Source of the DNA: Gemmatimonadota bacterium
GTDB lineage: Bacteria; Gemmatimonadota; Gemmatimonadetes; Longimicrobiales; Gaopeijiaceae
Reading direction: 5' to 3'
DNA: 64,000 nt
NCBI GenBank assembly: GCA_022560615.1
Contig: JADFSR010000001.1
Location: forward strand, 62,001 to 126,000
In this document: positions 19,706 to 28,415 of the stretch, in pieces
Numbering within the stretch: the stretch's first letter is position 1
Layout of the letters: every line of letters begins with the position of its first letter
The notes under the pieces: generated by a model
Databases searched by the model: none
What the model was told of the DNA's origin: nothing
What the model saw: only the letters and a program-made list of their open reading frames with translations
Position numbers and translations under genes: made by a program

Positions 19706-20092
19706 TCAGCTGACGTGGTCCGCGTAGCCGTCCGAAGTCAGCAGCCCGCGCACTTCCTCGTCATCATCGACCCTCAGCTTGATCATCCACCCCGCGCCGT
19801 AGGGGTCGGAATTGACCAACGACGGGTCGTCATCGAGGGCGGCGTTCACTTCCACGACCGTACCGTCCACCGGGCAGTATAGGTCGCTCACCGCCTTTAC
19901 GGCTTCGATCGTGCCGAAGACCTCCATCCGGTTGAATGAAGATCCCGCTTCCGGCAGCTCCACGAAGACAACGTCCCCGAGCTCCCCTTGGGCGTATTCC
20001 GTGATGCCCACGACGTAGACTCCATCGTCACCTGCCGCCTTCAGGTACTCGTGCTCTTCGGTATACCGAAGGTCGCTCGGAATGTCGGACAT
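19706..20092 (-). CDS. gcvH: Glycine cleavage system H protein
   Basis: A 128-residue lipoyl protein: [43 protein letters not shown], then [19 protein letters not shown] with Lys-66 as the lipoylation site. It shuttles the aminomethyl group between P, T and L proteins. It is the first gene of the minus-strand gcv cluster that also holds a LipM-like enzyme able to charge it. A leader of about 180 bp with two hairpins separates it from the divergent acyl-CoA dehydrogenase. Confidence 0.97.
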   Translation of the reverse strand: MSDIPSDLRYTEEHEYLKAAGDDGVYVVGITEYAQGELGDVVFVELPEAGSSFNRMEVFGTIEAVKAVSDLYCPVDGTVVEVNAALDDDPSLVNSDPYGAGWMIKLRVDDDEEVRGLLTSDGYADHVS

Positions 20093-20115
20093 GCGCCTTC
20101 TCCAACGTTTTCTCG

Positions 20116-20160
20116 GGGCTCAGGAGCCCTGAGGATGACGGGCTTTTGACCGAAGGTCAA
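20116..20160 (-). promoter_or_regulatory. Two hairpins in the gcvH leader
   Basis: On the minus strand TTGACC-TTC-GGTCAA (20160-20146) could form a UUCG-type hairpin. It is followed by GGGCTC-CT-GAGCCC (20129-20116), which ends 23 bases before the gcvH ATG. They may be an operator or leader structure. I could not match the glycine riboswitch consensus. Confidence 0.35.
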
Positions 20161-20274
20161 CCGGGGCCGACGCCGGCGCGCGAGTGCACGCCATGGGTGC
20201 GTCGCACACCATGGCTATATTTTAGGGGGTTCCGCTCTACCCTCTTTTCGCCGAACGGGAAAAACGACCACACG

Positions 20275-21441
20275 ATGCAAACGCTGATCCACGATGCCCA
20301 GCGTGCGCTCACGAGCCTCAGTGCACAAGAAAGGATGTTCCAGGAGGCCGTGCGCAACTTCGCCGTCTCTGAGGTAGCCCCCAGAGCGATGGCTATGGAT
20401 CAGGCCCAACAGATGGACCAGGGGCTGATCGATCAGCTCTTCGAGCTCGGCCTGATGGGTGTCGAGATCCCCGAGATGTACGGGGGAACCGGAGCGGACT
20501 TCTTCACGTCGGTGCTGGTCGTGGAGGAGCTGTCGAAGGCCGACCCCGCGATCGGGGTCTTGGTCGACGTGCAGAACACCTTGGTCACCAATGCCCTCCG
20601 ACGTTGGGCATCAGACGATCAGAAGGCTCGCTACTATCCCCAGCTCGCTTCGGACACCGTGGGTGCGTACGCGCTCTCCGAGGCCGGTAGCGGCTCGGAC
20701 GCATTCGCGCTGGCGTGTCGGGCAACCCAGGACAACGACGGCTGGATCCTCAACGGCCAGAAGATGTGGATCACGAACGGAGCCGAGGCCGGTCTGTTCA
20801 TCGTCTTCGCGACCGTAGACCCTGATGCCGGCTACAAGGGAATCACTGCGTTCTTGGTCGAGCGAGACTCCGACGGATTCACGGTCGGCAAGAAGGAGGA
20901 CAAACTCGGCATTCGCGCGTCCTCGACCACGGAGTTGATCCTCGAAGACGTGCGAGTCGCTGCCGACAACGTGCTCGGCGAGGTCGGCTCAGGGTATAAG
21001 GTCGCGATCGAGACGCTCAACGAAGGACGCATCGGCATCGGCGCCCAAATGGTCGGGCTCGCGCAGGGGGCGCTCGACCACACCGTGCGCTACGTGAAGG
21101 AGAGAGAGCAGTTCGGGCGAGCGATCGGGTCGTTCCAAGGCGTTCAGTTCCAACTGGCCGAAATGGCCACGGAAGTCGAGGCCGGGCGGCTCTTGGTATA
21201 CAACGCCGCACGCCTGAAAGATGCGGGTCAGCCGTTCCTCACCCAGGCGGCGATGGCGAAGCTCTTCGCGTCCGAAATGGCCCAGCGGGTGGCGTCATTG
21301 TGCATCGACCTGCATGGTGGGTATGGATTCACGAAGGAGTACCCGGTAGAGAAGCTCTATCGGGACGCTAAGATCGGTACGATCTACGAGGGTACGTCGA
21401 ACATGCAAAGGCAGACGATTGCCAAGGCGCTCATGCGATGA
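20275..21441 (+). CDS. Acyl-CoA dehydrogenase
   Basis: The ATG at 20275 gives 388 residues with the short/medium-chain acyl-CoA dehydrogenase layout. There is an N-terminal helical domain, FAD/substrate motifs (YALSEAGSGSDAFALACRA, GQKMWITNGAEAGLFIVFA), RIGIGAQMVGLAQGALD, and the C-terminal signature with the catalytic Glu in IGTIYEGTSNMQ. It oxidises acyl-CoA to enoyl-CoA in the cytoplasm and feeds electrons to ETF. TATATT at 20216-20221 is a possible -10 box. The frame extends upstream to 20146 without homology. Its stop overlaps the tatA start (ATGA). Confidence 0.95.
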   Translation: MQTLIHDAQRALTSLSAQERMFQEAVRNFAVSEVAPRAMAMDQAQQMDQGLIDQLFELGLMGVEIPEMYGGTGADFFTSVLVVEELSKADPAIGVLVDVQNTLVTNALRRWASDDQKARYYPQLASDTVGAYALSEAGSGSDAFALACRATQDNDGWILNGQKMWITNGAEAGLFIVFATVDPDAGYKGITAFLVERDSDGFTVGKKEDKLGIRASSTTELILEDVRVAADNVLGEVGSGYKVAIETLNEGRIGIGAQMVGLAQGALDHTVRYVKEREQFGRAIGSFQGVQFQLAEMATEVEAGRLLVYNAARLKDAGQPFLTQAAMAKLFASEMAQRVASLCIDLHGGYGFTKEYPVEKLYRDAKIGTIYEGTSNMQRQTIAKALMR

Positions 21442-21629
21442 GCTATCTCACTCCATCCCTGGGGCTCTTCGTGTTCGGCTTCTGGGAGATCTTCCTGGTC
21501 TTCATGGTGATCATGCTGCTGTTCGGCGCGAAGAAACTCCCGCAGCTCGCCCGTGGGCTCGGTTCGGGCATCCGTAACTTCAAGGGCGAGCTGCAAAGCC
21601 CGGAAGATCCGGAAGACGAAGGGCAGTAG
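21438..21629 (+). CDS. tatA: Twin-arginine translocase subunit TatA/TatE
   Basis: A 63-residue protein with one N-terminal transmembrane helix (FWEIFLVFMVIMLLFGAKKLP), then an amphipathic helix (QLARGLGSGIRNFKGEL) and a short acidic tail. It forms the pore component for export of folded proteins, such as the Tat-signal protein ActB encoded at 46.9-49.9 kb. The overlap with the acyl-CoA dehydrogenase stop suggests translational coupling. TatB and TatC are not nearby. Confidence 0.92.
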   Translation: MSYLTPSLGLFVFGFWEIFLVFMVIMLLFGAKKLPQLARGLGSGIRNFKGELQSPEDPEDEGQ

Positions 21630-21698
21630 TCTCCCCCGCGCTCTCGCCACCTGGGCGCCCCTACGCATCTCCGGTCCAGCCGCGCCATTCTCCCGCCC

Positions 21699-22448
21699 AT
21701 GCCAAGAACCGGTCTCTCCAACGTCGTGATCGTGCTCGATCACCCCAAGGACGTAGTGAACATCGCCGGCGTGATCCGAGTCATGAACAATTTCGGGCTC
21801 AGCACACTCCGTCTCGTGAACCCCGACGAATTCAACGCATACCGCATCGAGGGAATCGCGCACCGGAGCGGCGAGCTCATCGAAGCGACCACGCGGCACG
21901 ATTCCCTCGAAGATGCGGTCGCAGACGTATCGTTCGTCCTGGGAACGACCGCCCGCCCGCGCACCGCCGGTCGTAGCTATCTCTGGCCTAGAGAAGCCGC
22001 AGCCAGAATAGCGGAACGGGCTCAGGACGGGACGGTCGCGATCTTGCTGGGCCGCGAGGATCGCGGCCTCACGAACGAGGGACTGGACCTCTGCCACGCA
22101 GTGTCGATCATCCCCACGGATTCCGAGTACTCGAGCCTAAACCTGGCTCAGGCGTGCCTCGTGCTTGCGTACGAGGTCTTCCTGGCCCTCGACGCATCGG
22201 ACCCGGACCTTCCGCAGGGCCGCAGGGCGACGCGGCCACCGACCCAAGCGGAGCTCGAGGAGACCTTCGCGGCGATCGAGCGCGGGTTGGGCCGCATCGA
22301 TTTCTACAAAGCCAGGGAGCCAGCGGCGGTGATGCGCACACTGCGCACCATCATCTCCCGGTCAGAACCCGACCTGCGGGAAGCCCGCCTACTCGGTGCC
22401 ATCGGCTACGAGATCGGGCACTACCTTGATCGCTTGCAGGACCGCTGA
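21699..22448 (+). CDS. SpoU-family RNA 2'-O-methyltransferase (TrmJ-like)
   Basis: A 249-residue SPOUT methyltransferase. Motif 1 is in FVLGTTARPRTAGR, motif 2 in VAILLGREDRGLTNEGLDLC and motif 3 in IPTDSEYSSLNLAQACLVLAYEV, which together form the knotted SAM site. The C-terminal helical extension (FAAIERGLGRIDFYKA...ETISRSEPDLREARLL-like) is the one seen in TrmJ/YfhQ proteins that modify tRNA position 32. The target RNA base cannot be proved from sequence. It follows tatA by 69 bp on the same strand. Confidence 0.88.
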   Translation: MPRTGLSNVVIVLDHPKDVVNIAGVIRVMNNFGLSTLRLVNPDEFNAYRIEGIAHRSGELIEATTRHDSLEDAVADVSFVLGTTARPRTAGRSYLWPREAAARIAERAQDGTVAILLGREDRGLTNEGLDLCHAVSIIPTDSEYSSLNLAQACLVLAYEVFLALDASDPDLPQGRRATRPPTQAELEETFAAIERGLGRIDFYKAREPAAVMRTLRTIISRSEPDLREARLLGAIGYEIGHYLDRLQDR

Positions 22449-22555
22449 TCCTCCCGCTCGGCCGGAAAATCGCCGTGTCGTGCACGCGGTCATTGTTGTG
22501 AGGCCTACCGCCGCCGACGTATTATGGTTCGAACAGGAATGTTTACTCCGCGACC

Positions 22556-24109
22556 ATGGAAGCTCGGCCGCAGAATCATCCATTGTCCATGCCCAAACCG
22601 GACGCTCGCACCGATCCAGCGAGTATCTCTGAGCGCTATCGAGTTCTTCTCGATACGACTCGGGCCCTAACGGGCACGCTCAGTTCGGATGAACTGTTCG
22701 CGGCAATCCACCGGGAGACCGAGGAGGTCCTGGAAGCCTCCGGGTTCTATATCTCCCTCTACGATCAGGGGCGAGACCTGGCGACCATCGTCTACTTCGC
22801 GGACAGGGGCGAAGTCAGTAGAGTCGGCGTGTCGTACCGGGGCTCTGATTCTGAGGTCATTCGCACACAGCGAGCCTCCATGGTCAACGAGCACCTGGAC
22901 GACAGGTCGCTACTCGTGCTCGGAGAGGACAGCACAGACATAACCAGCTCGGCCATCTCGGCTCCGATGATTCACAAGGGCCGCGTGATCGGTGCGATCA
23001 GCGCTCAGAGCTACGACACCGAGGCCTACTCGGAGGACGATCTCACGATGCTGCAGAGCATCGCGGACCTTTCCGCCGTCGCGATCGACAACGCTCAGCG
23101 GTTCGCCGAGCTCGAGCAGCGCCGGCGTGAGGCCGAACAGATCGAAAAAATCGGACGGGCGCTGACGAGCGAGCTCGATGCGACGGAGGTGCTGGGTAAG
23201 GTCATCGCCGCGGTACTCGACGTGCTAGACGTCGATGGGGCCTCGGTGTGGCTCTGTGAGGGACCAGACGGTAGGGTGGGGCGTATCGCGGAGGCCGGAG
23301 GCGAGATCACCCTGCCGGTCGGCCTCACCTGGGACCTGGACGACGAACTCGGCGAGAAACTGCTGGAGATGAGCAAGCCGGTCATCATCGACGACCTCGC
23401 CTCGAGTCCGCTCGTGCCCGACGCCCTCCGCAAGCATCTGGAGTCCGGCTCCGCCGTAGGTGCCCCGCTGATGATCGCCGGGCGGGTCGCGGGCATACTC
23501 GCCGCGGGTAGCCGGCGTCCGCGCCACTTCACGGATGACGACGCAGCCGTTCTGCAGCGACTGGCGAGTCAGGCATCGGTAGCGCTCGAAAACGCGAGAC
23601 TGCACGCCGACCTGCAGGCGCTCTCTCTGACCGACCCGCTGACCGGACTTCCGAACCGGCGCATGCTCCAGATTTATCTGGATAGGGAAGTCGCCGCGGC
23701 GCGACGGGGTCGTAGCCTGGTCGTCGTCCTCTTCGACCTGGACAACTTCAAACACTACAACGACACGCTCGGACACCTCGTCGGTGACGACATTCTGTGC
23801 GCGTTCGCACAGATCCTCGAAGACGAAAACCGCGAGATGAACCTGGTCGGCCGGTACGGCGGCGACGAGTTCATTTCGCTGCTCTCGGAGAGTCATGCGG
23901 ACGGGGCCCGTTCCTACGTGCACCGTGTCAAGGAGCGCCTCGACACCGATGCGATCATAGGCGAGTACGGCCTCTCAGTGAGCATCGGCCTCGCAGAGTT
24001 CGACCCTGCGACGATGAAGTCGACGGCGGACGTGATCCAGGCCGCCGACATGGACATGTATTCGGAGAAAGGCCGCCGCCTCGGAGCCTCTCGAACCGCT
24101 TCTCCCTGA
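22556..24109 (+). CDS. Diguanylate cyclase with two GAF domains
   Basis: A 517-residue cytoplasmic sensor. Residues about 25-170 and 190-345 are GAF domains (VLLDTTRALTGTLSSDELFAAI; AEQIEKIGRALTSELDATEVL). Residues about 355-517 are a GGDEF domain with LTDPLTGLPNRRML, the active-site VGRYGGDEFISLLSE and a following SIGLAEFD. It would make cyclic di-GMP in response to an unknown small ligand. An RxxD inhibitory site is not obvious. ATG 22556 is used; ATG 22589 (MPKPD) is an alternative. Confidence 0.9.
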   Translation: MEARPQNHPLSMPKPDARTDPASISERYRVLLDTTRALTGTLSSDELFAAIHRETEEVLEASGFYISLYDQGRDLATIVYFADRGEVSRVGVSYRGSDSEVIRTQRASMVNEHLDDRSLLVLGEDSTDITSSAISAPMIHKGRVIGAISAQSYDTEAYSEDDLTMLQSIADLSAVAIDNAQRFAELEQRRREAEQIEKIGRALTSELDATEVLGKVIAAVLDVLDVDGASVWLCEGPDGRVGRIAEAGGEITLPVGLTWDLDDELGEKLLEMSKPVIIDDLASSPLVPDALRKHLESGSAVGAPLMIAGRVAGILAAGSRRPRHFTDDDAAVLQRLASQASVALENARLHADLQALSLTDPLTGLPNRRMLQIYLDREVAAARRGRSLVVVLFDLDNFKHYNDTLGHLVGDDILCAFAQILEDENREMNLVGRYGGDEFISLLSESHADGARSYVHRVKERLDTDAIIGEYGLSVSIGLAEFDPATMKSTADVIQAADMDMYSEKGRRLGASRTASP

Positions 24110-24117
24110 AGAGCTCC

Positions 24118-24894
24118 GTGCCATCTTCAGACCAAGTCCGCGAGCTGTTGGAGTTCGCTACCGTTCTCGCCCATGAGGCTGGTGCACTTACACTCCGGTA
24201 CTTCGGAGGGATTGTGGATCACGACGCGAAAGGTGACGGCTCGCCCGTCACCATCGCAGATCGTGAAGCCGAAGAGCTGATTCGACGGAGGGTCGAGGAG
24301 CGGTTTCCTGAGCACTCGATCCTTGGCGAGGAGTACGGGGAATCCAACGCGGGTGCTCCCGTTCGGTGGATTCTCGATCCCATCGACGCCACGCGTTCCT
24401 TCATGCGTGGTGTCCCGCTCTACGGCGTGCTGATCGGCATCGAGATCGAGGCCGAGAGCGTGGTCGGTGTCGCGCACTTTCCTCCCCTGCAAGAGACCAT
24501 CGCCGCTGGAGCGGGGCTCGGTTGCACCTGGAATGGAGACCCTTGCAGCGTCTCACTCGTCGAGGCGATCGAGAGCGCCGTTATCTGCACGACGGACGTT
24601 GAGCGGATCCTGTCTCGCCCCGAAGGAGACGGATGGCGGCGCCTTCAGCAGCGCTGCTCGTACTCACGCACGTGGGGAGACTGCTACGGACACGCGCTCG
24701 TCGCGACCGGGCGCATCGAGGCGCAGGTCGATCCCGTCACGGCACCGTGGGATGCGGGCCCGTTCCTCACGATCGCGACCGAGGCCGGGGGGCGTTTCAC
24801 CACACTCGAGGGCGACGCGACTGTGCACGGTGGATCGGGAGTCAGCTCGAACGGCCTCTTGCACGACGAGATTCTGCGGGAGCTGGCCAGCTAG
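24118..24894 (+). CDS. Inositol monophosphatase-family phosphatase, probably histidinol-phosphatase
   Basis: The GTG at 24118 gives 258 residues. Metal-site motifs of the family are present: GEEYGE, then WILDPIDATRSFMRGVPLYGVLIGIE, and PWDAGPFLTIATEAGGRF near the end. Family members dephosphorylate inositol phosphates, histidinol phosphate or PAP; the DATRSF/GDCYGHALVATGRIEAQVDP pattern is closest to HisN-type histidinol-phosphatases. It begins 9 bp after the diguanylate cyclase stop. Its stop overlaps the convergent gene by 4 bp. Confidence 0.85.
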   Translation: MPSSDQVRELLEFATVLAHEAGALTLRYFGGIVDHDAKGDGSPVTIADREAEELIRRRVEERFPEHSILGEEYGESNAGAPVRWILDPIDATRSFMRGVPLYGVLIGIEIEAESVVGVAHFPPLQETIAAGAGLGCTWNGDPCSVSLVEAIESAVICTTDVERILSRPEGDGWRRLQQRCSYSRTWGDCYGHALVATGRIEAQVDPVTAPWDAGPFLTIATEAGGRFTTLEGDATVHGGSGVSSNGLLHDEILRELAS

Positions 24895-25394
24895 GGCCAA
24901 GGCACGCCTCTCAAGTAGACCTGCTCGATCCGGGGACGTCCGTCGCGCCCCACGCGAAGGCGCACGGTCAGCTCCGCCCAGTTCGGGGTCTCCGTGCCCT
25001 CCGGTACGAAGTAGCGCTCGATTCCGAACGCGAAGAGTCCTCGCTCGACCCTTCCGGCGATGGCCACCTGGCCCGGTGGCAGCCGGTCCGGCTGTCCGGC
25101 CTGCGCTCTCTGGGGCACATGAAAATCCCCGTCGGGACGCAACACCACCCAGATGCTCGAGCCGGGGCCCGGGCGGGGTGAGGTTACCAACGTCGAGTCC
25201 ATCCGACTGAACTCGTAACCCAGCTGCATGAACTGACCCCGCAACAGGTCGCGTGGATCAACGGGTCTCACCCTGACCAGGATCGAGGTTCCGACGTCCG
25301 GTCCGAAGCGAGCCTCCTCCAGCGATGCCCAGCCGACGAAAAAGCCGAGCTGGATTGCGACCCAAGCGGCGGCGACCTTGGCTCGGAGGCTCAT
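24891..25394 (-). CDS. GDYXXLXY-domain protein
   Basis: The ATG at 25394 gives 167 residues. A single N-terminal membrane segment (AAAWVAIQLGFFVGWASLEE) precedes an exported domain with VRPVDPRDLLRGQFMQLGYEF, which is the position of the family motif (here Gly-Gln-Phe rather than Gly-Asp-Tyr). These proteins are almost always encoded beside DUF2157 membrane proteins, as here, with a 4-bp overlap. The role of the pair is unknown; an envelope function is likely. Confidence 0.8.
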   Translation of the reverse strand: MSLRAKVAAAWVAIQLGFFVGWASLEEARFGPDVGTSILVRVRPVDPRDLLRGQFMQLGYEFSRMDSTLVTSPRPGPGSSIWVVLRPDGDFHVPQRAQAGQPDRLPPGQVAIAGRVERGLFAFGIERYFVPEGTETPNWAELTVRLRVGRDGRPRIEQVYLRGVPWP

Positions 25395-26632
25395 GACTCC
25401 CCCATCCGTGCGAGCGCCTGGCGCCGCCACTTCTCCGTCGCCCACGCCGTGCAGATCAGGACCAGGCCACCGACCACGAAGAGCAGGCCAGTGCCCGTCT
25501 GCCCACCGATGAGGTCGAAGAACCGCGTCACCACGCCCAGGCCGACTGCGGCAACACCGATGTCGAGATAGCGCTTGCGGCCCGAGCGGGTCCCAAACGC
25601 GACGCACCAGAAGGCGAGCAGGAACCAGATCGCCCATGCGGCAAACGTCACCAGGAGTTCCGCGAGCGAGAACGTCACACCGCCACCGAAGCTGAAGAAC
25701 CAGAGATTGGGCCCGGATGGCACGACACCGAGATCGAGCGCGAGCGCGAGCGCGGCAATCGAAAGCAGGATGACGAGCAACGAGTTCAGGCGATCCCGGA
25801 GCCACGGGGCCTCTTTCGCCAGGCTCTCACGAGCAATCCAGAGCCCGAGGCCTCCTAGCAGCAGCGCGGCCGACGGCAGGACCCATGCCCCGCCGCCCGG
25901 CTCGGTCACCGAGCGGGAGAAATAGCGGTAGAAGCCGAGGGCGTAGATGCTGTAGCCCAGCAGAGCCACCCCGAGCGAGCGCAAGATGTGTGCGATCTCC
26001 GGCTCGGCGTCCCGCACGGCGCTCGACGCCCCGAGCAGCGCAGTCCCGAGACCGACCTCCAGCATCAGATGGCCTGCGAACGTCGGCACTTCCATGGGGG
26101 ACCCGCCGAAGCTGCCCTCCATGTGTGCCCATAGGACGAGCGCGAAGACGGCCATCCCGCTGATAGGCGCAGAGCGAAGCAGGTACGCCAGTGGGACGAT
26201 AGCTGCGAGCCAGATCAGTACGCCATTCGGAGGGCGCGCGTCGAGATTGAAGATCTGAGAGATGAGTCCTACCCCAGCGATGACCAGCCCGGCGCCGATG
26301 AAGTGGAGTCCCTCCGCGGTACGGACGTACGGACGGTTCGTCGCTGTGATCCAGAACCCCACCGAGTGTGACCCGCCGAGCAGCAGCAAGAATCCGGCGA
26401 TCTTGGCTTCGTCTCCGATCCCCTGCCAGTTGGCCGCCACGAGCAGTACCACCCCGAGCGCTACGATGCCACCACCGAGAGATCCGAGCACAGAGGCCAG
26501 ACTTCGGACTCCGCCCTCGCGCTCGTGCTGCTCGGCCAGGGTCACAAGCGCGCTGGCGGTCGCCACGTCCACCACACCACGTTCGGTAGCGATCTGAGTC
26601 AGCCGCTTCAGCTTCGAGAGGAACGAGGCCAT
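25391..26632 (-). CDS. DUF2157 integral membrane protein
   Basis: The ATG at 26632 gives 413 residues. A cytoplasmic N-terminal helical segment (RGVVDVATASALVTLAEQHE) is the DUF2157 signature. About ten transmembrane helices follow (for example SVLGSLGGGIVALGVVLLVAANWQGIGDEAKI). It pairs with the GDYXXLXY gene that overlaps its stop. The frame extends to 26821 without homology and was trimmed. Function unknown. Confidence 0.85.
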   Translation of the reverse strand: MASFLSKLKRLTQIATERGVVDVATASALVTLAEQHEREGGVRSLASVLGSLGGGIVALGVVLLVAANWQGIGDEAKIAGFLLLLGGSHSVGFWITATNRPYVRTAEGLHFIGAGLVIAGVGLISQIFNLDARPPNGVLIWLAAIVPLAYLLRSAPISGMAVFALVLWAHMEGSFGGSPMEVPTFAGHLMLEVGLGTALLGASSAVRDAEPEIAHILRSLGVALLGYSIYALGFYRYFSRSVTEPGGGAWVLPSAALLLGGLGLWIARESLAKEAPWLRDRLNSLLVILLSIAALALALDLGVVPSGPNLWFFSFGGGVTFSLAELLVTFAAWAIWFLLAFWCVAFGTRSGRKRYLDIGVAAVGLGVVTRFFDLIGGQTGTGLLFVVGGLVLICTAWATEKWRRQALARMGES

Positions 26633-26863
26633 CACCTTCCGCCGGAACGGGTTCCAGGCGCCCCTGGAGGCGTGGAGAGACCGCGTTCCAGAGTCCCGAG
26701 GACGGTACGTCGGGCGTCTCGGGCCGGCAACCGAAGAGGCACGGTTGAAAGGTGTTGCGTGATCATCTCGCTTGCCCCCGACCGCTTCCCCGCTACAACA
26801 TGTTTCGGAGGATCGCGCCATCTCACCGCGCGCCCCACACCGCGATCACAGAGGAGGAACGAA

Positions 26864-27325
26864 ATGGTTGCCAAGCGACTTCTGATTCCCACCCTAATGG
26901 CGACCATCTTCGGCGCAGGCTACCTGCTCGGGACTACCCAGGGAGATCTCGTGCTTCAGGCCGAGGCGAGCGCCGCGCCGGTTGTCCAGACAGCGCAGGT
27001 TTTTGAACTGAGGACGTATACAGCTGCGGACGGCAAGATCGACGACCTCCTGGCGCGTTTCCGGAACCACACGCTCAGGATCTTCGAGAAGCACGGCATG
27101 ACGAACGTCGGGTACTGGACTCCGCAGGACGAGCCGCTCTCGCAGAACACGCTGATCTACATGCTCGCACATCCTTCGCGGGAAGCAGCCCAGGAGGCCT
27201 GGCGCAACTTCGGAAGCGACGCTGAATGGCAGAGCGTGGCCGAGGAATCCCGACGGGACGGGCGCCTGATCGTGGGCCTGGAAAGCGTGTTCCTCGAAGC
27301 GACGGATTTCTCGCCCATGCGGTAG
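26864..27325 (+). CDS. Exported NIPSNAP-family protein
   Basis: The ATG at 26864 follows GAGGAGG. The 153-residue product has an N-terminal hydrophobic segment (LLIPTLMATIFGAGYLLGTTQG), probably a signal anchor or signal peptide, and then one NIPSNAP ferredoxin-like domain (VFELRTYTAADGKIDDLLARFRNHTLRIFEKHGMTNVGYW, LIYMLAHPSREAAQEAWRNFGSDAEWQ). The enzymatic role of this family is unclear. The stop lies 11 bp before the first attC remnant, so it marks the array edge and might itself have been captured. Confidence 0.9.
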   Translation: MVAKRLLIPTLMATIFGAGYLLGTTQGDLVLQAEASAAPVVQTAQVFELRTYTAADGKIDDLLARFRNHTLRIFEKHGMTNVGYWTPQDEPLSQNTLIYMLAHPSREAAQEAWRNFGSDAEWQSVAEESRRDGRLIVGLESVFLEATDFSPMR

Positions 27326-27335
27326 GCCTGGGCTC

Positions 27336-27383
27336 TCTCAGTGAAGCGTAGCTGAGGGCCCGTGGGGGAGAGCGGCGTTACGC
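27336..27383. repeat. attC site 1, GTT-side half only
   Basis: TCAGTGAAGCGTAGCTGAGG followed by GCCCGTGGGGGAGAGCGGCGTTAC matches the right arm of class A sites. The left arm is absent. The core GTT is at 27377-27379. This is the outer edge of the array. Confidence 0.8.
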
Positions 27384-27668
27384 GACGATCCGTCGTCTGC
27401 CCGTACCCGAATCCTCGGGGTGTTGTGGGGGGGCTCTCAGCTCCCGAAGAAACGCCGTCTCGTCTCTCAGGCGCCTAAGGTCGGACCGCGTGTCTTCGAG
27501 CTCCCTTTCGAGGATGTCAATGCGACGCCCAAGACGATCGGGCGGCTCAGGTTCTGACATCCGCTTCCGGACGTTCCGGCCGAGGACGACCCCGAGCACC
27601 GAGCCGCAGCCCAAGACGAGAGCGCCGTAGAAGATCAGTAGAGCCTGAGGGATCACGATGAGGTCCAT
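27378..27668 (-). CDS. Small membrane-anchored coiled-coil protein (cassette 1)
   Basis: The ATG at 27668 follows GGAGGAGGAATTAGGA. The 96-residue product has one N-terminal membrane helix (LIVIPQALLIFYGALVLGCGSVLGVVLG), then a charged helix likely to form a coiled coil (LGRRIDILERELEDTRSDLRRLRDETAFLREL). Its TAA stop lies inside the GTTAC core of site 1, so the recombination core ends the gene. No known family recognised. Confidence 0.7.
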   Translation of the reverse strand: MDLIVIPQALLIFYGALVLGCGSVLGVVLGRNVRKRMSEPEPPDRLGRRIDILERELEDTRSDLRRLRDETAFLRELRAPPQHPEDSGTGRRRIVA

Positions 27669-27700
27669 TCCTAATTCCTCCTCCAGTCTGTCTCTGCAGG

Positions 27701-27737
27701 TTTGTCGCGCCACGAGCGGGAGAGCGGCGTTACATGG
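27701..27737. repeat. attC site 2, internally deleted
   Basis: The left core (TTTGTCGCGCCAC, matching the reverse complement of the site 1 core GTTACGCGACG with two changes) is joined directly to GAGCGGGAGAGCGGCGTTACATGG. More than 100 bp of the site interior is missing. Core GTT at 27729-27731. Confidence 0.75.
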
Positions 27738-27764
27738 CGTGCGCCTCCCGCCACCATGGTCACG

Positions 27765-28268
27765 CTAGCTACCAAGGACGTCCAGCAGTTCCCCGTCCGA
27801 CTGATACTCGCTGTCTCGCATCTCTTCGGGGGTCGGCGTGAGCCAGGCGAAAAACATAAGGACCGCAGTACTGAGCGCTACGAGGAACATCAGCCCAAGC
27901 AACCCAAGGCCGCTGGTGAACGGACCGACGAAGACGCCAGCCGCGAAGAAGGCCGCAGGGGCCATGAGACCGGCTACGAAGCTGCGGCGGCCGCAGACCT
28001 TGGCGTCCGGGTAGAGCCAACGCCGGAGAGCTTCGAGCCCCACGGCAAAGCCACCAGTGAGCGCCCCGACACCAGCTCCGAACATTGCCATTGCCTCAAG
28101 CCACTCCCCAGGGCCCGGAACCATTCCAAGGAACGCGAACACCGCCGCTAGGCTGATGACGCTGCCAGGGAGGAACCGAACTAGACTCGCCCTGATAGTG
28201 GTTTCCAGAGGCAATCCGGGCTCGTAGGGCACCAAGTCGGCACCTGGAACCTTCTCAAGTTCCTCCAC
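27765..28268 (-). CDS. Membrane protein of unknown function (cassette 2)
   Basis: A GTG start at 28268, preceded by GAGGAGGAGAG, gives 167 residues with about four transmembrane segments (SVISLAAVFAFLGMVPGPGEWLEAM; AMFGAGVGALTGGFAVGLEAL; SFVAGLMAPAAFFAAGVFV; GLLGLMFLVALSTAVLMFFAWL) and a short acidic C-terminus. I recognise no family. It stands alone in its cassette, on the minus strand like most others. Confidence 0.65.
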   Translation of the reverse strand: MEELEKVPGADLVPYEPGLPLETTIRASLVRFLPGSVISLAAVFAFLGMVPGPGEWLEAMAMFGAGVGALTGGFAVGLEALRRWLYPDAKVCGRRSFVAGLMAPAAFFAAGVFVGPFTSGLGLLGLMFLVALSTAVLMFFAWLTPTPEEMRDSEYQSDGELLDVLGS

Positions 28269-28415
28269 CTCTCCTCCTCGAACCGCGGCACACTTCGCGA
28301 TCTAGCTCGCATGGATAAGGCGACCGACGGATGCGCCGTTACTTGATCTCACCTACCGCAGTCATGAATTCCCGGATGGGAACTAGTAGCTGTGGGTACT
28401 CACGATAGTGCCTGC

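Noticed and set aside
20093-20274. Glycine riboswitch upstream of gcvH
   Set aside because: The conserved aptamer sequences could not be found on the minus strand; only two small hairpins are present.
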